Shown piece after piece: positions 51,082 through 59,523 of a stretch of DNA of 64,000 nt (its first letter is position 1; every line of letters begins with the position of its first letter). This stretch comes from Miltoncostaea sp963771025. GTDB lineage: Bacteria; Actinomycetota; Thermoleophilia; Miltoncostaeales; Miltoncostaeaceae. The notes beneath the pieces are model-generated. The model made no database searches. It worked only from the letters and a program-made list of their open reading frames with translations, and was not told the origin of the DNA. The position numbers were made by a program, and so were the translations under genes. The DNA is taken from positions 434,001-498,000 of the forward strand of contig CAVYRL010000001.1 of the NCBI GenBank assembly GCA_963771025.1. The letters are read 5' to 3'.

Positions 51082-51705
51082 GTGCTCATCGCCCACCGGG
51101 CCGGCAACACGCCGGAGACGCTCCGCGCCGCGGCCGGCACCAGCGATGTGGCAGAGGCCGACATCCACCTGTTCCGCGGGCGGCTCGAGGTGCGCCACGC
51201 CAAGACGCTCGGCCCCATCCCGCTGCTCTGGGAGCGCTGGCACCTGCTCGACCGCTCCGCTCCGCGACCGGTGCTGGAGGAGTTGCTGGAGGTCGCGGCC
51301 TCCCTCGATATCGGGCTGATGCTCGATCTGAAGGGTCCCGATCCTCGGATGGTGGCCGCGGTGCGGCGCGCGATCGCCGGATGGGGCGGCGCCCGGCGGC
51401 TGTTCGTCTGCGGCCGTGTGTGGCGCACCATCGACGGGCTGCGCGAGACGGCGGACGTCACGACCCTGCACTCGGTGGGTAGCCGGTGGCAGCTGCGCGC
51501 CCTGCGACGTCGCTACCGACCCGGCGGCCTGGAGGGCGTCAGCGTGGACTGGCGACTGCTGACCCCGTCCGTGGTGGCCGACATGCGCGCGATGGCCCCC
51601 GAGGTGTGGGCCTGGATCGTGGACGACCCCGTTCGCGCCCGAACCCTCACCGGCTGGGGGGTCACCGGCATCACCACCGACCTCCCCGGGCTGCTGCGGC
51701 CCTAG
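51082..51705 (+). CDS. Glycerophosphodiester-phosphodiesterase-like protein
   Basis: 207 residues, shorter than typical GDPD (about 250). 'LIAHRAGNTPETL' has the catalytic His-Arg, 'VAEADIHLFRGRLEVRHAKTL' the metal ligands and second His, 'IGLMLDLKGP' the third acid/Lys site, and 'WAWIVDDPVRARTLTGWGVTGITTDLPGLL' the C-terminal strand 'gi.TD.P'. The first strands carry the metal site, so activity is plausible. GTG start 13 bases after the PAP2 stop, within the same operon. Confidence 0.82.
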   Translation: MLIAHRAGNTPETLRAAAGTSDVAEADIHLFRGRLEVRHAKTLGPIPLLWERWHLLDRSAPRPVLEELLEVAASLDIGLMLDLKGPDPRMVAAVRRAIAGWGGARRLFVCGRVWRTIDGLRETADVTTLHSVGSRWQLRALRRRYRPGGLEGVSVDWRLLTPSVVADMRAMAPEVWAWIVDDPVRARTLTGWGVTGITTDLPGLLRP

Positions 51706-51930
51706 GGGCCCCTCCAGGTCCGATTCGTGTCGCACGGGGCGGCACTTCGCGGGGCGTGCCGCACCACCATCGCCGACCGCACAGACCTCCAGGAGACCAC
51801 CCGGGACCGGCGGCATCGCATCGACGTCCGCGCCGCCGAAACCGATCACCGACCGGCCGACGTCCTCCCGATCCGCCCGGGCCGGATCGTCTGGTCCGCA
51901 ACGATCGGCGCACCCGCCGAGAGGGCCGCG

Positions 51931-52500
51931 CTACCGGTCCTCGCCCGAAGCCCGCGCCGCACCGAGGGCGGGCAGGCCGTCGATGCTGACGGCGTTCTTC
52001 TGACGGCGATAGGTCTCGAGGCCCTCGTCGCCCCGGTTGGCGGCCCAGCGCACCAGCTGGTCGCGATCGCCCACGTGCTCCATCAGGGGCACGGCGAAGC
52101 CGCACGAATCGGATACCCGGTCCACCTCGACCACGATCACCGCGCGCGCCCCGGGGCGGTCGGGGAAGTGCTCCGCGAGCTCCGCGAAACCCGGATCCTC
52201 GCGCGTCACGAACGCGCCGTGCCCATGAAGGCGCACGATGCGGGGTGGACCGTCGAAGGCGCAGAACATGATGCAGATGCGCCCGTCGGCGCGGAGGTGG
52301 GCGATGGTCTCGGCGCCGCTGCCGGTCAGGTCGAGATATGCCACGCGCAGCGGTCCGAGGACCACGAACGATCCGGGCAGTCCCTTCGGGGAGATGTTGA
52401 CGTGGCCATCCCCGGACGGGGCGGTGCCGACGAAGAACATGTGCTGCGCGAGGATGAACGTCTCGACGCCGTCGTCGATCGATGCGCGGACCGTGCTCAT
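51931..52500 (-). CDS. Pyridoxamine 5'-phosphate oxidase-family protein
   Basis: 189 residues. 'FILAQHMFFVGTAPSGDGHVNISPKGLPGSFVVLGPLRVAYLDLTGSGAETIAHL' is the FMN-binding split barrel of a well-populated subgroup; 'RICIMFCAFDGPPRIVRLHGHGAF' continues it, and 'SCGFAVPLMEHVGDRDQLVRWAANRG' is its C-terminal signature. Cofactor FMN or F420; substrate unknown. The 225 bp between it and the GDPD-like gene hold no gene. Confidence 0.87.
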   Translation of the reverse strand: MSTVRASIDDGVETFILAQHMFFVGTAPSGDGHVNISPKGLPGSFVVLGPLRVAYLDLTGSGAETIAHLRADGRICIMFCAFDGPPRIVRLHGHGAFVTREDPGFAELAEHFPDRPGARAVIVVEVDRVSDSCGFAVPLMEHVGDRDQLVRWAANRGDEGLETYRRQKNAVSIDGLPALGAARASGEDR

Positions 52501-52513
52501 CCGGCAACGATAC

Positions 52514-53410
52514 TCAGCCCGAGGCGCCCTCGGCCAGGCGACGGGCCGAGCGCTCGGCGGCGTCGCGCGCTCTCGTCGCGGCCGTGGCCGCCGCCTCGGC
52601 TTCGGCACGCTCCTCGGTCGCGGCCTCGAGTACCGGCGTGTGCGAGGCGATCTCGGCCTCGACGTCCTTCACGCGCTGCCGCAGGCTCGCCCGTTCGTCC
52701 GCAAGGCGCGCCGCCGCCGCCTCGGCCTCGTCCGCGCGCCGCCGCGCCGCGTCCCGCGCCTCGCCCGCCCGCTGCTCGGCGCGCCGGGCGTCGTCGAGGG
52801 CGCTGATCGCGGCGCGAAGCCGCTCCTCCTGGGCGCGCCGGCCCTCCTCACCGAGGTCGTCGCCTGCGGCCGCCCGGGCGGCGCGGGCGGTGCGCGCCTC
52901 GGCCAGCTCGTCCGGCGGGGGATCCTTTGGCGGCGCGGGCCGTGACGGCGCCGGACCCAGCGCGAAGAGACCGTCGGCGTCCCGATCCGCGTCAGGATCC
53001 TGGGTGAGACGACCGCGTCGCAGGTCGTCCCTCTGGGTCGCGGAGCGCGCCGCGAACCGGAGGGCGGCGTGCAGAGCGGCTCCGCCCGGGAATGCGTCGA
53101 GCGCCTGCGCCTCCGCGGCCTCGGCGGCCCGTAGCCCGGCGGCGTCGCCGGTTCCGGAGACGATGCGTTCCTGAGCCGCGCCCAGCGCGTCCTCGGCACC
53201 GAGAAGGGCGTCGATGCGGTCCGCGTCGTCCCGGACCAGACGGTTGATCTGGGCGGCAAGCTTGCTGGGGCGGCGCAGCGCCCGCACCCGATCCGCGTCG
53301 TCGCGGCGCCCGTCGGCGCGCAGCTGTCGCGCCAGCGCGTCCCGCGCGCCGGTGAACTCGGCGGGCGCCCCGGCGAACAGGGCGTCGAGGCGGGCGTCCA
53401 GGTCGTCCAT
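52514..53410 (-). CDS. Coiled-coil protein, uncharacterised
   Basis: 298 residues, very rich in Ala, Arg, Asp and Glu. The N-terminal third is globular-helical ('LFAGAPAEFTGARDALARQLRADGRRDDADRVRALRRPSKLAAQINRLVRD'), a pattern seen in many actinobacterial proteins of unknown function. Residues about 175-290 are one long coiled coil ('RAEQRAGEARDAARRRADEAEAAAARLADERASLRQRVKDVEAEI'). No signal or membrane segment. Upstream of the PPOX gene by 13 bases, so co-transcribed. Confidence 0.72.
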   Translation of the reverse strand: MDDLDARLDALFAGAPAEFTGARDALARQLRADGRRDDADRVRALRRPSKLAAQINRLVRDDADRIDALLGAEDALGAAQERIVSGTGDAAGLRAAEAAEAQALDAFPGGAALHAALRFAARSATQRDDLRRGRLTQDPDADRDADGLFALGPAPSRPAPPKDPPPDELAEARTARAARAAAGDDLGEEGRRAQEERLRAAISALDDARRAEQRAGEARDAARRRADEAEAAAARLADERASLRQRVKDVEAEIASHTPVLEAATEERAEAEAAATAATRARDAAERSARRLAEGASG

Positions 53411-53532
53411 TGCCCCGACATGGTGCGCGATGTCGTCCCATCTGTCATCTCGCGGATAGATCCCACGTTCCCGCGGGGCGGATGGTCGACCTGTCAACGA
53501 GGTCTCACCCGAAACCCAGGGGAGGAGTCCAG

Positions 53533-53826
53533 GTGCCGCGCTACGAGATCAGAACCAGCAAACTGACGGACGCCCATCAGATCGACCAGCTGAGCCGGGC
53601 GTTCGAGCGCACCGCCGACCAGCGCGGCCCGGAGGTGGCGGAGGTCGAGGTATTCGAGGAGCGAGGCTGTCTGCAGGTGGCGATGCGCATCCGGGGGACG
53701 AAGCGCCACGCCCGCAACGAGGGCGAGCGCTCCTTCGCGGTCGCCTGGTACGACGCCTTCGGGCTGCGCAGCAGCCCCCACATCGGTGCGGTCGGCGACG
53801 GCCCGGCCCACGAGCGCGCCGCGTGA
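53533..53826 (+). CDS. Small protein, 97 residues, uncharacterised
   Basis: 'PRYEIRTSKLTDAHQIDQLSRAFERTADQRGPEVAEVEVFEERGCLQVAMRI' predicts a mixed alpha/beta domain with a two-strand hairpin; 'SFAVAWYDAFGLRSSPHIGAVGDG' ends it. One Cys. No family recognised. GTG start with GGAGGAG upstream; earlier in-frame codons are Arg/Pro filler. Confidence 0.6.
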   Translation: MPRYEIRTSKLTDAHQIDQLSRAFERTADQRGPEVAEVEVFEERGCLQVAMRIRGTKRHARNEGERSFAVAWYDAFGLRSSPHIGAVGDGPAHERAA

Positions 53827-54100
53827 AGGGGGATCGCGGGGACCACCACCGACGCGATCGCGCGCTCCGGTACCCCCGCGGGGAGTTCGGCCGGGCACGC
53901 GCCGGGTTCGCCCTCCCGGAGTAGACGGCCGGAACCACGCGGTCGGGCGCCGCGCGTGATGGCCCCACCGATCGGGTGGTGAGCGAGAGCCCGTCACACG
54001 GACACGACGGGGCACGCGGTGGGCGGCACCCAAGCAGCCGGCACGACCTCTTCCGCCAGCCGAGCCCGACGGGCTCCTCGCGCTCTTGCCGCGGCAGGGC

Positions 54101-54106
54101 TATATT
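54101..54106 (+). promoter_or_regulatory. Possible -10 box of the recombinase/sigma operon
   Basis: TATATT stands out in this GC-rich DNA, 10 bases before the recombinase ATG at 54117, so transcription would start at or almost at the ATG (leaderless). The inverted repeat GTTCC-N6-GGAAC at 54109-54124 spans the start codon and could be an operator. Confidence 0.4.
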
Positions 54107-54116
54107 GCGTTCCAAC

Positions 54117-54872
54117 ATGGGAACGAAAACTCAGATCACCGCGCCGGGCGCCGATGATCGGGGCATGACCGGACCAACGTCGACGCGCGCGGCCAACACC
54201 TCGGCCGCGGTCCCCCGGGAGGCCGTGACGCGCGTGATCGCGTACATCCGGGAGAGCGGACAGGGCGCGGACGGCGCGGCGCTCGAACGGCAGGAGACGG
54301 TCGTTCGCGCCCACGCCCGGGAGCGCGGATGGGTGCTGACGGCGGTCCATCGGGATCGCGCGGACGGGAAGGGCCTGTTCAACCGGCCCGGGCTCGCCGC
54401 GGCGGTGCGCGAGCTCGAGGCGCCCCCCGCCCCGGAGATGCCGATCCTGATCGTGTCCGACCTCGACCGGCTGACCGAGTCCCCGGCCGGTCTGGCCCGC
54501 CTGCTCACGCGGGCTGCGGACCACGGATGGGGACTGGTCGCCCTCGATGTCGAGATGGACACCACCACTCGCGCCGGACGCCGGACCGCCGACACGCTGC
54601 GCCGCGTGGGCGCCTGGACCCACAGGCGGATCAGCGAGGGCACCAAGTCGGGGATGGCCCGCGCGGCCGCGCAGGGCCGGCGCCCGGGCCGGCCGCGCAC
54701 CACGTCGGCGGCGGTCGTCCATCGTCTGTGTGAATTGCGTGCGTCGGGCCTGTCCTTTCGGGACATCGCCGGCGTTCTCAACGACGAGGGCAGCAGGGGC
54801 TCGCACGGCGGGCGCTGGAGCGAACGGACGGCGCGAGCGGCATACGCCCGCTACCGGGCCGCCGCCGCATGA
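54117..54872 (+). CDS. Serine recombinase (resolvase/invertase family)
   Basis: 251 residues. 'VTRVIAYIRESGQGADGAALERQETVVRAHARERGW' holds the catalytic Ser, 'MPILIVSDLDRLTESPAGLARLL' the conserved DRL segment, 'GLVALDVEMDTTTRAGRRTAD' the region before the long helix, and 'ISEGTKSGMARAAAQGRRPGRPRTTSAAVVHRLCELRASGLSFRDIAGVLNDEG' a C-terminal helix-turn-helix. Length fits a small resolvase, not a large phage integrase. No inverted crossover sites were recognised. An ECF sigma-factor gene overlaps its stop (ATGA), an unusual partner. A possible leaderless promoter precedes it; ATG at 54165 is an alternative start. Confidence 0.83.
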   Translation: MGTKTQITAPGADDRGMTGPTSTRAANTSAAVPREAVTRVIAYIRESGQGADGAALERQETVVRAHARERGWVLTAVHRDRADGKGLFNRPGLAAAVRELEAPPAPEMPILIVSDLDRLTESPAGLARLLTRAADHGWGLVALDVEMDTTTRAGRRTADTLRRVGAWTHRRISEGTKSGMARAAAQGRRPGRPRTTSAAVVHRLCELRASGLSFRDIAGVLNDEGSRGSHGGRWSERTARAAYARYRAAAA

Positions 54873-55708
54873 CGGTCGCGACCGCACCGTCGCCCGGCGC
54901 GCTCAGCGCCCTCGCCGATCCGGCCCTCGTGAGCCTCGCCGCGGGCGGCAGCGCCCATGCCTTCGAGACTCTCGACCGCCGCCACCGCCCCGCCATCCTT
55001 CGGCAGTGCGCCCATCTGGTGCGCAGTCCCCACGACGCCGAGGAGGCCACCCAGCAGGCGATGTTCACGGCCTATCGCGCGCTCGCCGCCGGGAGGGCGC
55101 CGAAATCGTTCCTCGCGTGGTTGACCGCGATCGCCCGCAACGAGTGCTTCGACATGATCCGGGCGCGCAAGGGCGTGGAGCCGCTGCTCGCCGAGGTGGA
55201 GGCCGGCGGCGAGACCCCGCCCGAGCGCGTCGAGCGGCGCGAGCGCATGGAGACACTCACGCAGGACCTCGTCGAGTTGCCGGAGGCGCAGCGCCGGGCG
55301 CTCGTGCTGCGCGGCGTGGGCGATCTCTCGCACGCCGAGATCGCCCGGGTCCTGGGTGGCACACCGACCGAGATGCGGACGCTGGTGCACGAGGCGCGCA
55401 GCTCTCTCGCCGAGTTCGAGGCGGGGCGCGCCCTGGGCTGCGACATGGTGCGCGACCGCATCGAGACCGGCGACGGCCGGGCTCTTCGGGCGCGCCGGGT
55501 GAGGGCCCACCTGCGCGCGTGCGCGTCGTGCGCGACGGCCGCGGGCGGGCGGGCACGCGGCGGCCGGCGCGGTTTCGGCGCCCTGCTGCCGGTCCCGCCC
55601 CTCGGCGAGATCCGGGCCGCCCTCTTCGGGGAGGCTCGGCCGGCATCGCCGGCCCCGGCCCCGGCGCCGTTGCGGGCGTTTCGGGCGCGATCGTGGCCTC
55701 GCTCGTGA
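54869..55708 (+). CDS. ECF sigma factor with zinc-finger-like tail; C-terminus probably frameshifted
   Basis: 279 residues. Region 2: 'FETLDRRHRPAILRQCAHLVRSPHDAEEATQQAMFTAYRAL', 'FLAWLTAIARNECFDMIRAR'. Region 4: 'LPEAQRRALVLRGVGDLSHAEIARVLGGTPTEMRTLVHEARSSL'. A zf-HC2-like 'VRAHLRACASCATAAGG' follows. After 'LPVPPLGEIRAALF' the frame turns to Pro/Arg filler, while the +1 frame reads 'GPGPGAVAGVSGAIVASLVIG', a membrane anchor, up to 55941. A single frameshift near 55635 would restore a membrane-tethered sigma factor with built-in anti-sigma tail. ATGA overlap with the recombinase gene. Confidence 0.8.
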   Translation: MTVATAPSPGALSALADPALVSLAAGGSAHAFETLDRRHRPAILRQCAHLVRSPHDAEEATQQAMFTAYRALAAGRAPKSFLAWLTAIARNECFDMIRARKGVEPLLAEVEAGGETPPERVERRERMETLTQDLVELPEAQRRALVLRGVGDLSHAEIARVLGGTPTEMRTLVHEARSSLAEFEAGRALGCDMVRDRIETGDGRALRARRVRAHLRACASCATAAGGRARGGRRGFGALLPVPPLGEIRAALFGEARPASPAPAPAPLRAFRARSWPRS

Positions 55709-56010
55709 TCGGGCCGGGCGGTGGAGCCGGTGGCGGTGCGATCGCCTCGGACCCGGCGGCGGCTCCCGCGCGAGGCTCTGAGGCACGGGCCCCGGCCCCC
55801 GCGACGAGCTCCTCCGGTCCGGCCACGCTCGACGGACCGCGCCGGCGCCACTCCCCGCTCGCGGGACGCGATCCGTTGCGGGGCCGTCCCCTGCGCCGGT
55901 CGCCGGGGGCGACTGCGAGCATCGGTGAGCGCGGGAGCTGACGGCAAGGACGCGTCACCCACGGTTGGGGACGCGTTTACCCGCGCGGCCGCGTGCGATT
56001 GGATGGGCCC

Positions 56011-56620
56011 ATGCCGGCGGGACGGGGCCAGACGCAGCGGTGGGTGCACCACGTGGCCGACCTCGACACGGGCCGGGTGCTGAGCACGACGCTGGATCGC
56101 CCCGCCGAACCGCACGCACGCGCCGAGCGGCTCGCGGGGCTCGGTCACGTGTTCGACCCGACGATCTTCGGCGGGCCCGCGTACCGCCTGACGCCGCGCG
56201 CGCCGTACCAGGCCCACCCCGAGGCCTCGTTGGTCGCTTCGCGGTGCGACTACTCGTCGAACCGACGACCGCGTGGTCTGGCAGCCCCCCCGCGACGCCG
56301 CGGGCACATCCGATCTGGGCGCCCTGCGCGCCTCGTTCGCGGAGTCGCCGGACCGGCGCTCGGTCGTCAGCGTTCTGCTCTCGGGAGCACCCTGGCCGGG
56401 AATGGTGGGCCACGTGTCGCTTCAGGAGACCCAGAGCGTGGGCTCGGTGAGGATCCCGATCGCCGAGCCGTTCGCGGCCCACACCGTCGACCTCACCTTC
56501 GTGCCCCTCGGCGGGCGCCTGGCCGATGTGCTGATGCTGCTCGAGCCCGGCATCGAGCTGCTGACATTCCGCGCGATCAGCTTCGCCGCGGCCCCGCCGG
56601 TATCCACCCAGACGGCATGA
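56011..56620 (+). pseudogene. Uncharacterised gene with frameshift(s) near a C7 run
   Basis: The first part ('WVHHVADLDTGRVLSTTLDRPAEPHARAERL', 'IFGGPAYRLTPRAPY') and the last part ('RVVWQPPRDAAGTSDLGALRASFAESPDRRSVVSVLLS', 'VDLTFVPLGGRLADVLMLLEPGIELLTF') both look coding but lie in different frames; 'FAVRLLVEP' bridges them in a third frame. The switch falls within 56240-56290, next to a run of seven C. Together they would encode about 200 residues. No family recognised. Homopolymer sequencing error is as likely as decay. Confidence 0.5.
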
Positions 56621-56623
56621 GGC

Positions 56624-57337
56624 TCAGCCGATCGCGGCCCGGCGGGCGAGCAGGAACTCGAGGGCCACGCCGTGCTGGTCGGGCCGGCCGATGAGTCCCG
56701 ACAGGGGCAGCACGGCCCCGCTGAAGCCGACGGCATTCCAGGTGGCGTCGTGGGCGACCGGCGCGGGCGGGAGGACGTAGAGGTACGGCTCCTCCGAGGT
56801 CGTGTCGCCGGGCGAGGCGCCGAACGTCGCCCGCCCGCCGGCCGCCGCGGAGTCGAACGCCACGTCGAAGTGCTCGGGCCAGAGCTGGATCTCGCTCGGT
56901 TCGTCGCCGGCCTGGCCAGCGCGCACAGCGTCCAGCACCTCTGTGCCGAAGCGGTACCAGGCCGCGAGCACGGCCATCGCCCCCGGATCGAGCGGCAGCG
57001 GCGCGTCCACGTCCCCGGGCGGCGGCACGTCGAACTCCGCGGCCCACTCCAGGTCGGGCGGGCCGCCGAGCGCGAATCGCGCGCCGGCTGCCAGCGTGGT
57101 GACCGCCTCCGACGTCTCGGCGCCGCCGCGCCGCCGGACGAGCCTGGTCCCCTCCAGCCGCACGCTCTCGTCGTCGCCGAAGAGCGGTGTGGTGAACCCG
57201 CCATCGCTCGCGCGCAGCCCGATGCGCCCCGTCATCCGGCGGCGCGCCGGGGAGATCACGTACACCGCGAGTCGGTGGGCCGCGAGGCGGGTGGCCGCGA
57301 GGGTCGCGGGCGGTGGGGAGGGGAAGGGCTCGGTCAC
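56624..57337 (-). CDS. Uncharacterised protein with a DUF5996-like C-terminal signature
   Basis: 237 residues, GTG start. 'LAVYVISPARRRMTGRIGLRASDGGFTTPLFGDDESVRLEGTRL' is a beta-rich N-terminal half. 'EIQLWPEHFDVAFDSAAAGGRATFGASPGDTTSEEPYLYVLP' resembles the 'LFWHSFD..........F.PGD....PaFY.Y' element of the DUF5996 protein at 60,965, which suggests distant relation. No signal peptide. Function unknown. Confidence 0.65.
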   Translation of the reverse strand: MTEPFPSPPPATLAATRLAAHRLAVYVISPARRRMTGRIGLRASDGGFTTPLFGDDESVRLEGTRLVRRRGGAETSEAVTTLAAGARFALGGPPDLEWAAEFDVPPPGDVDAPLPLDPGAMAVLAAWYRFGTEVLDAVRAGQAGDEPSEIQLWPEHFDVAFDSAAAGGRATFGASPGDTTSEEPYLYVLPPAPVAHDATWNAVGFSGAVLPLSGLIGRPDQHGVALEFLLARRAAIG

Positions 57338-57485
57338 GGCGCGCCGTTCGGTCGGGTATGGGCACGCTACTCGTCTGCGAACGCGCGTACTGGACTTCCG
57401 ACAGCCGCGTCCCGTTCGTTCCGGTGGCTGCCGCGCCGGCAGTCGTTCCTACCCTCCTCGCATCGAGATCGGCAAGGAGGCGGGG

Positions 57486-57968
57486 ATGCGACGGATGGAT
57501 CCGATCGGCGTCAGGGCGGGACGGGGACTCGCGATGTGGGCGGTGCTGCTCGGGATGCTGGCCGGGATGGCCGCCATCGCCGTGGCGCCTGCCGACGCGG
57601 CGGTCATCAGGTACGAGGGCTCCTTCTCGCGTCCCGACGCCCGGGTGCGCTGCACTCTCACCGCCGGCTGGGCCCAGTGCGTGTCGGTGAAGTCGGGGCG
57701 GGTCGCCGGCGTCAACCGCGACGGCACCACCGAGAGCTACATCACCAGGGACGCCATCGCCCGAGGCCGCCGCGTCAAGGGCCACACGCTGGTCAACCGG
57801 ACCGGCACCATCGCCTGCCGCATCGGGGCCCGCTACATCTCGTGTTTCGCGCTCAAGTGGGGCTCGTCGTTCACGCAGGACGCGCACAGCGTGATGACCT
57901 CCGACCTGGGCGGCGTCAACTTCATCGACGACTCGCTCCCGGTCGTCGCTCCGACCGCCGTCGGCTGA
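57486..57968 (+). CDS. Secreted small protein
   Basis: 160 residues. Signal peptide 'GLAMWAVLLGMLAGMAAIAVAPADA', cleaved before 'AVIRYEG'. The mature part has four Cys ('VRCTLTAGWAQCVS', 'TIACRIGARYISCFA') in two C-x8-C pairs, likely disulfides, in a beta-rich domain of about 110 residues. AAGGAGG lies 5 nt before the ATG. No family recognised. Confidence 0.72.
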   Translation: MRRMDPIGVRAGRGLAMWAVLLGMLAGMAAIAVAPADAAVIRYEGSFSRPDARVRCTLTAGWAQCVSVKSGRVAGVNRDGTTESYITRDAIARGRRVKGHTLVNRTGTIACRIGARYISCFALKWGSSFTQDAHSVMTSDLGGVNFIDDSLPVVAPTAVG

Positions 57969-58140
57969 GCGGAGTCGCTCACCGCGTCGCCGACAGGCGG
58001 CTGACCCGAGGTGCGTCCGGCCGAGGCCCTCTTCGGCGACCCCTCGGCTCCTCACAGCGAATCCTTATCGGGGCACGTCACCATCTCGTCGGTCAGAGTC
58101 CCGGTCACCGACCCGCATTACGCGCGATGGGGGAGAGCGA

Positions 58141-59088
58141 ATGTCCCAGGCCCGCAGTCCGAGATCCATGAAGAGGAAGGCCGCGATCGCCGCGCTGTGC
58201 GTCGGCCTCACGGCCGGCGGCTACGCCGTCGCCTCGGCCGCCACCGGCTCGGGCACCACCTCGAGCGCGCCGGCCGTTCCCAACGCGCCCTACGGCGGCA
58301 CGGACCATGGTCGCTTCGGTCCCCGCGGGACCCCGCCCGCGGCCCTCACCGGCGACACGCTCGCCAAGGTCACCGCCGCGGCGAAGACGAAGGTCCCCGG
58401 CGCCACGGTCGACGCCGCCTTCGCCGCCGATCGCGGCAAGGGCGCCTACGTGGTCCTGATGACCAAGGCCGACACGTCCCACGTCGCGGTGGTGCTCGAC
58501 TCCTCCTTCGCGGTCGTCGCCGTCCGCACGCGTCCGGAGGGCCCGGCCGGCGAGCACAGGGGCATGCGCGGGCCGGGCCACCGGGCGGGCGAGACGGCCC
58601 TCACCGGCGACACGCTCGCCAAGGTCACCGCCGCGGCGAAGACGAAGGTCCCCGGCGCCACGGTCAACGCCGCCTTCGCCGCCGATCGCGGCAAGGGCGC
58701 CTACGTGGTCCTGATGACCAAGGCCGACACGTCCCACGTCGCGGTGGTGCTCGACTCCTCCTTCGCGGTCGTCGCCGTCCGCACGCGTCCGGAGGGCCCG
58801 GCCGGCGAGCACAGGGGCATGCGCGGGCCGGGCCACCGGGCGGGCGAGACGGCCCTCACCGGCGACACGCTCGCCAAGGTCACCGCCGCGGCGAAGGCGA
58901 AGGTGCCGGGTGCCACGCTCGACCGCGCCGAGACCGACGCCGACGGCCACGCCAAGTACGAGGCCCACATGACCAAGGCCGACGGCACCCACGTGACGGT
59001 CTACGTCAACGCCGACTTCACGGCCGCCGGCGTCGAGAACGCCCCGCCGCGCGGGCCGAGGGGCCGCCCGGGGCCCTGGGGCGGCTGA
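58141..59088 (+). CDS. Secreted protein with three tandem PepSY-like domains
   Basis: 315 residues. Signal peptide 'AAIAALCVGLTAGGYAVASA'. Three repeats begin 'ALTGDTLAKVTAAAKTKVPGATV', each with 'AY.V.M.KAD..HV.V..D..F.VV.V', the pattern of PepSY domains (helix, then strands). Repeats 1 and 2 are nearly identical over 85 residues, differing visibly at one site (Asp to Asn); repeat 3 is diverged and ends in a Gly/Pro/Arg tail. PepSY domains bind or inhibit peptidases; here a secreted inhibitor or binding protein is an inference. The upstream region is the 170 bp after the small secreted protein gene. Confidence 0.8.
   Translation: MSQARSPRSMKRKAAIAALCVGLTAGGYAVASAATGSGTTSSAPAVPNAPYGGTDHGRFGPRGTPPAALTGDTLAKVTAAAKTKVPGATVDAAFAADRGKGAYVVLMTKADTSHVAVVLDSSFAVVAVRTRPEGPAGEHRGMRGPGHRAGETALTGDTLAKVTAAAKTKVPGATVNAAFAADRGKGAYVVLMTKADTSHVAVVLDSSFAVVAVRTRPEGPAGEHRGMRGPGHRAGETALTGDTLAKVTAAAKAKVPGATLDRAETDADGHAKYEAHMTKADGTHVTVYVNADFTAAGVENAPPRGPRGRPGPWGG
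58341..58595 (+). repeat. 255-bp tandem repeat, unit 1
   Basis: 85 codons, one PepSY-like domain plus linker. Nearly identical to the next unit; the only difference I found is GTCGAC versus GTCAAC. Confidence 0.9.
58596..58850 (+). repeat. 255-bp tandem repeat, unit 2
   Basis: Second unit, directly adjoining unit 1. A third, diverged unit starts at 58851. The near identity implies recent unequal crossing-over or slippage, so copy number may vary. Confidence 0.9.
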
Positions 59089-59135
59089 GCCGCACGCGAC
59101 TGCGGCATGGCGGGAAAGGGGTCTAACCTGCCGGA

Positions 59136-59492
59136 ATGACCGCGTCCGAGTGGGAGCCGATCGCGGATCGCCTCGCCTCCGCCTACCCGGCGTCCGACTT
59201 CGGCGCGGAGCGCCGTGCGGAGTACCTGGAGGCCCTCGGCGCCCTGGATGCGCGGGCGGTGGGCTCCGCGGTCGACGCCCTGCTGCGCGAGCCGCGCAGC
59301 GCGCCTCCCTCGGCGCCGGTCATCCGCCAGGCGGTGCTGCGGACCGGGCGGCCGGTGCCCCGGACCCCGCCGCCGGAGCCCGGTCTGTCGATCCAGCGGG
59401 CACGCATCCACGGGCTGTCCTTCCTCTCCAGCGCGTTCTCGGCCCTCGCGCTTGTTCTGCTCGCGGTCTGGTGGTTGTGGTCCCGCGGATGA
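59136..59492 (+). CDS. Small C-tail-anchored protein
   Basis: 118 residues. A helical cytoplasmic part ('ERRAEYLEALGALDARAVGSAVDALLRE'), a Pro-rich linker, and one C-terminal span 'LSSAFSALALVLLAVWWLW'. No family recognised. Starts 48 bp after the PepSY-like gene. Confidence 0.6.
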   Translation: MTASEWEPIADRLASAYPASDFGAERRAEYLEALGALDARAVGSAVDALLREPRSAPPSAPVIRQAVLRTGRPVPRTPPPEPGLSIQRARIHGLSFLSSAFSALALVLLAVWWLWSRG

Positions 59493-59523
59493 TTGGATGA
59501 CCCCACGCGACAGGGGGGCAACG

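Noticed and set aside
54109..54124. LexA (SOS) box at the recombinase start
   Set aside because: The arms read GTTCC...GGAAC, the reverse of the actinobacterial CGAAC...GTTCG order, so it is not a LexA site.
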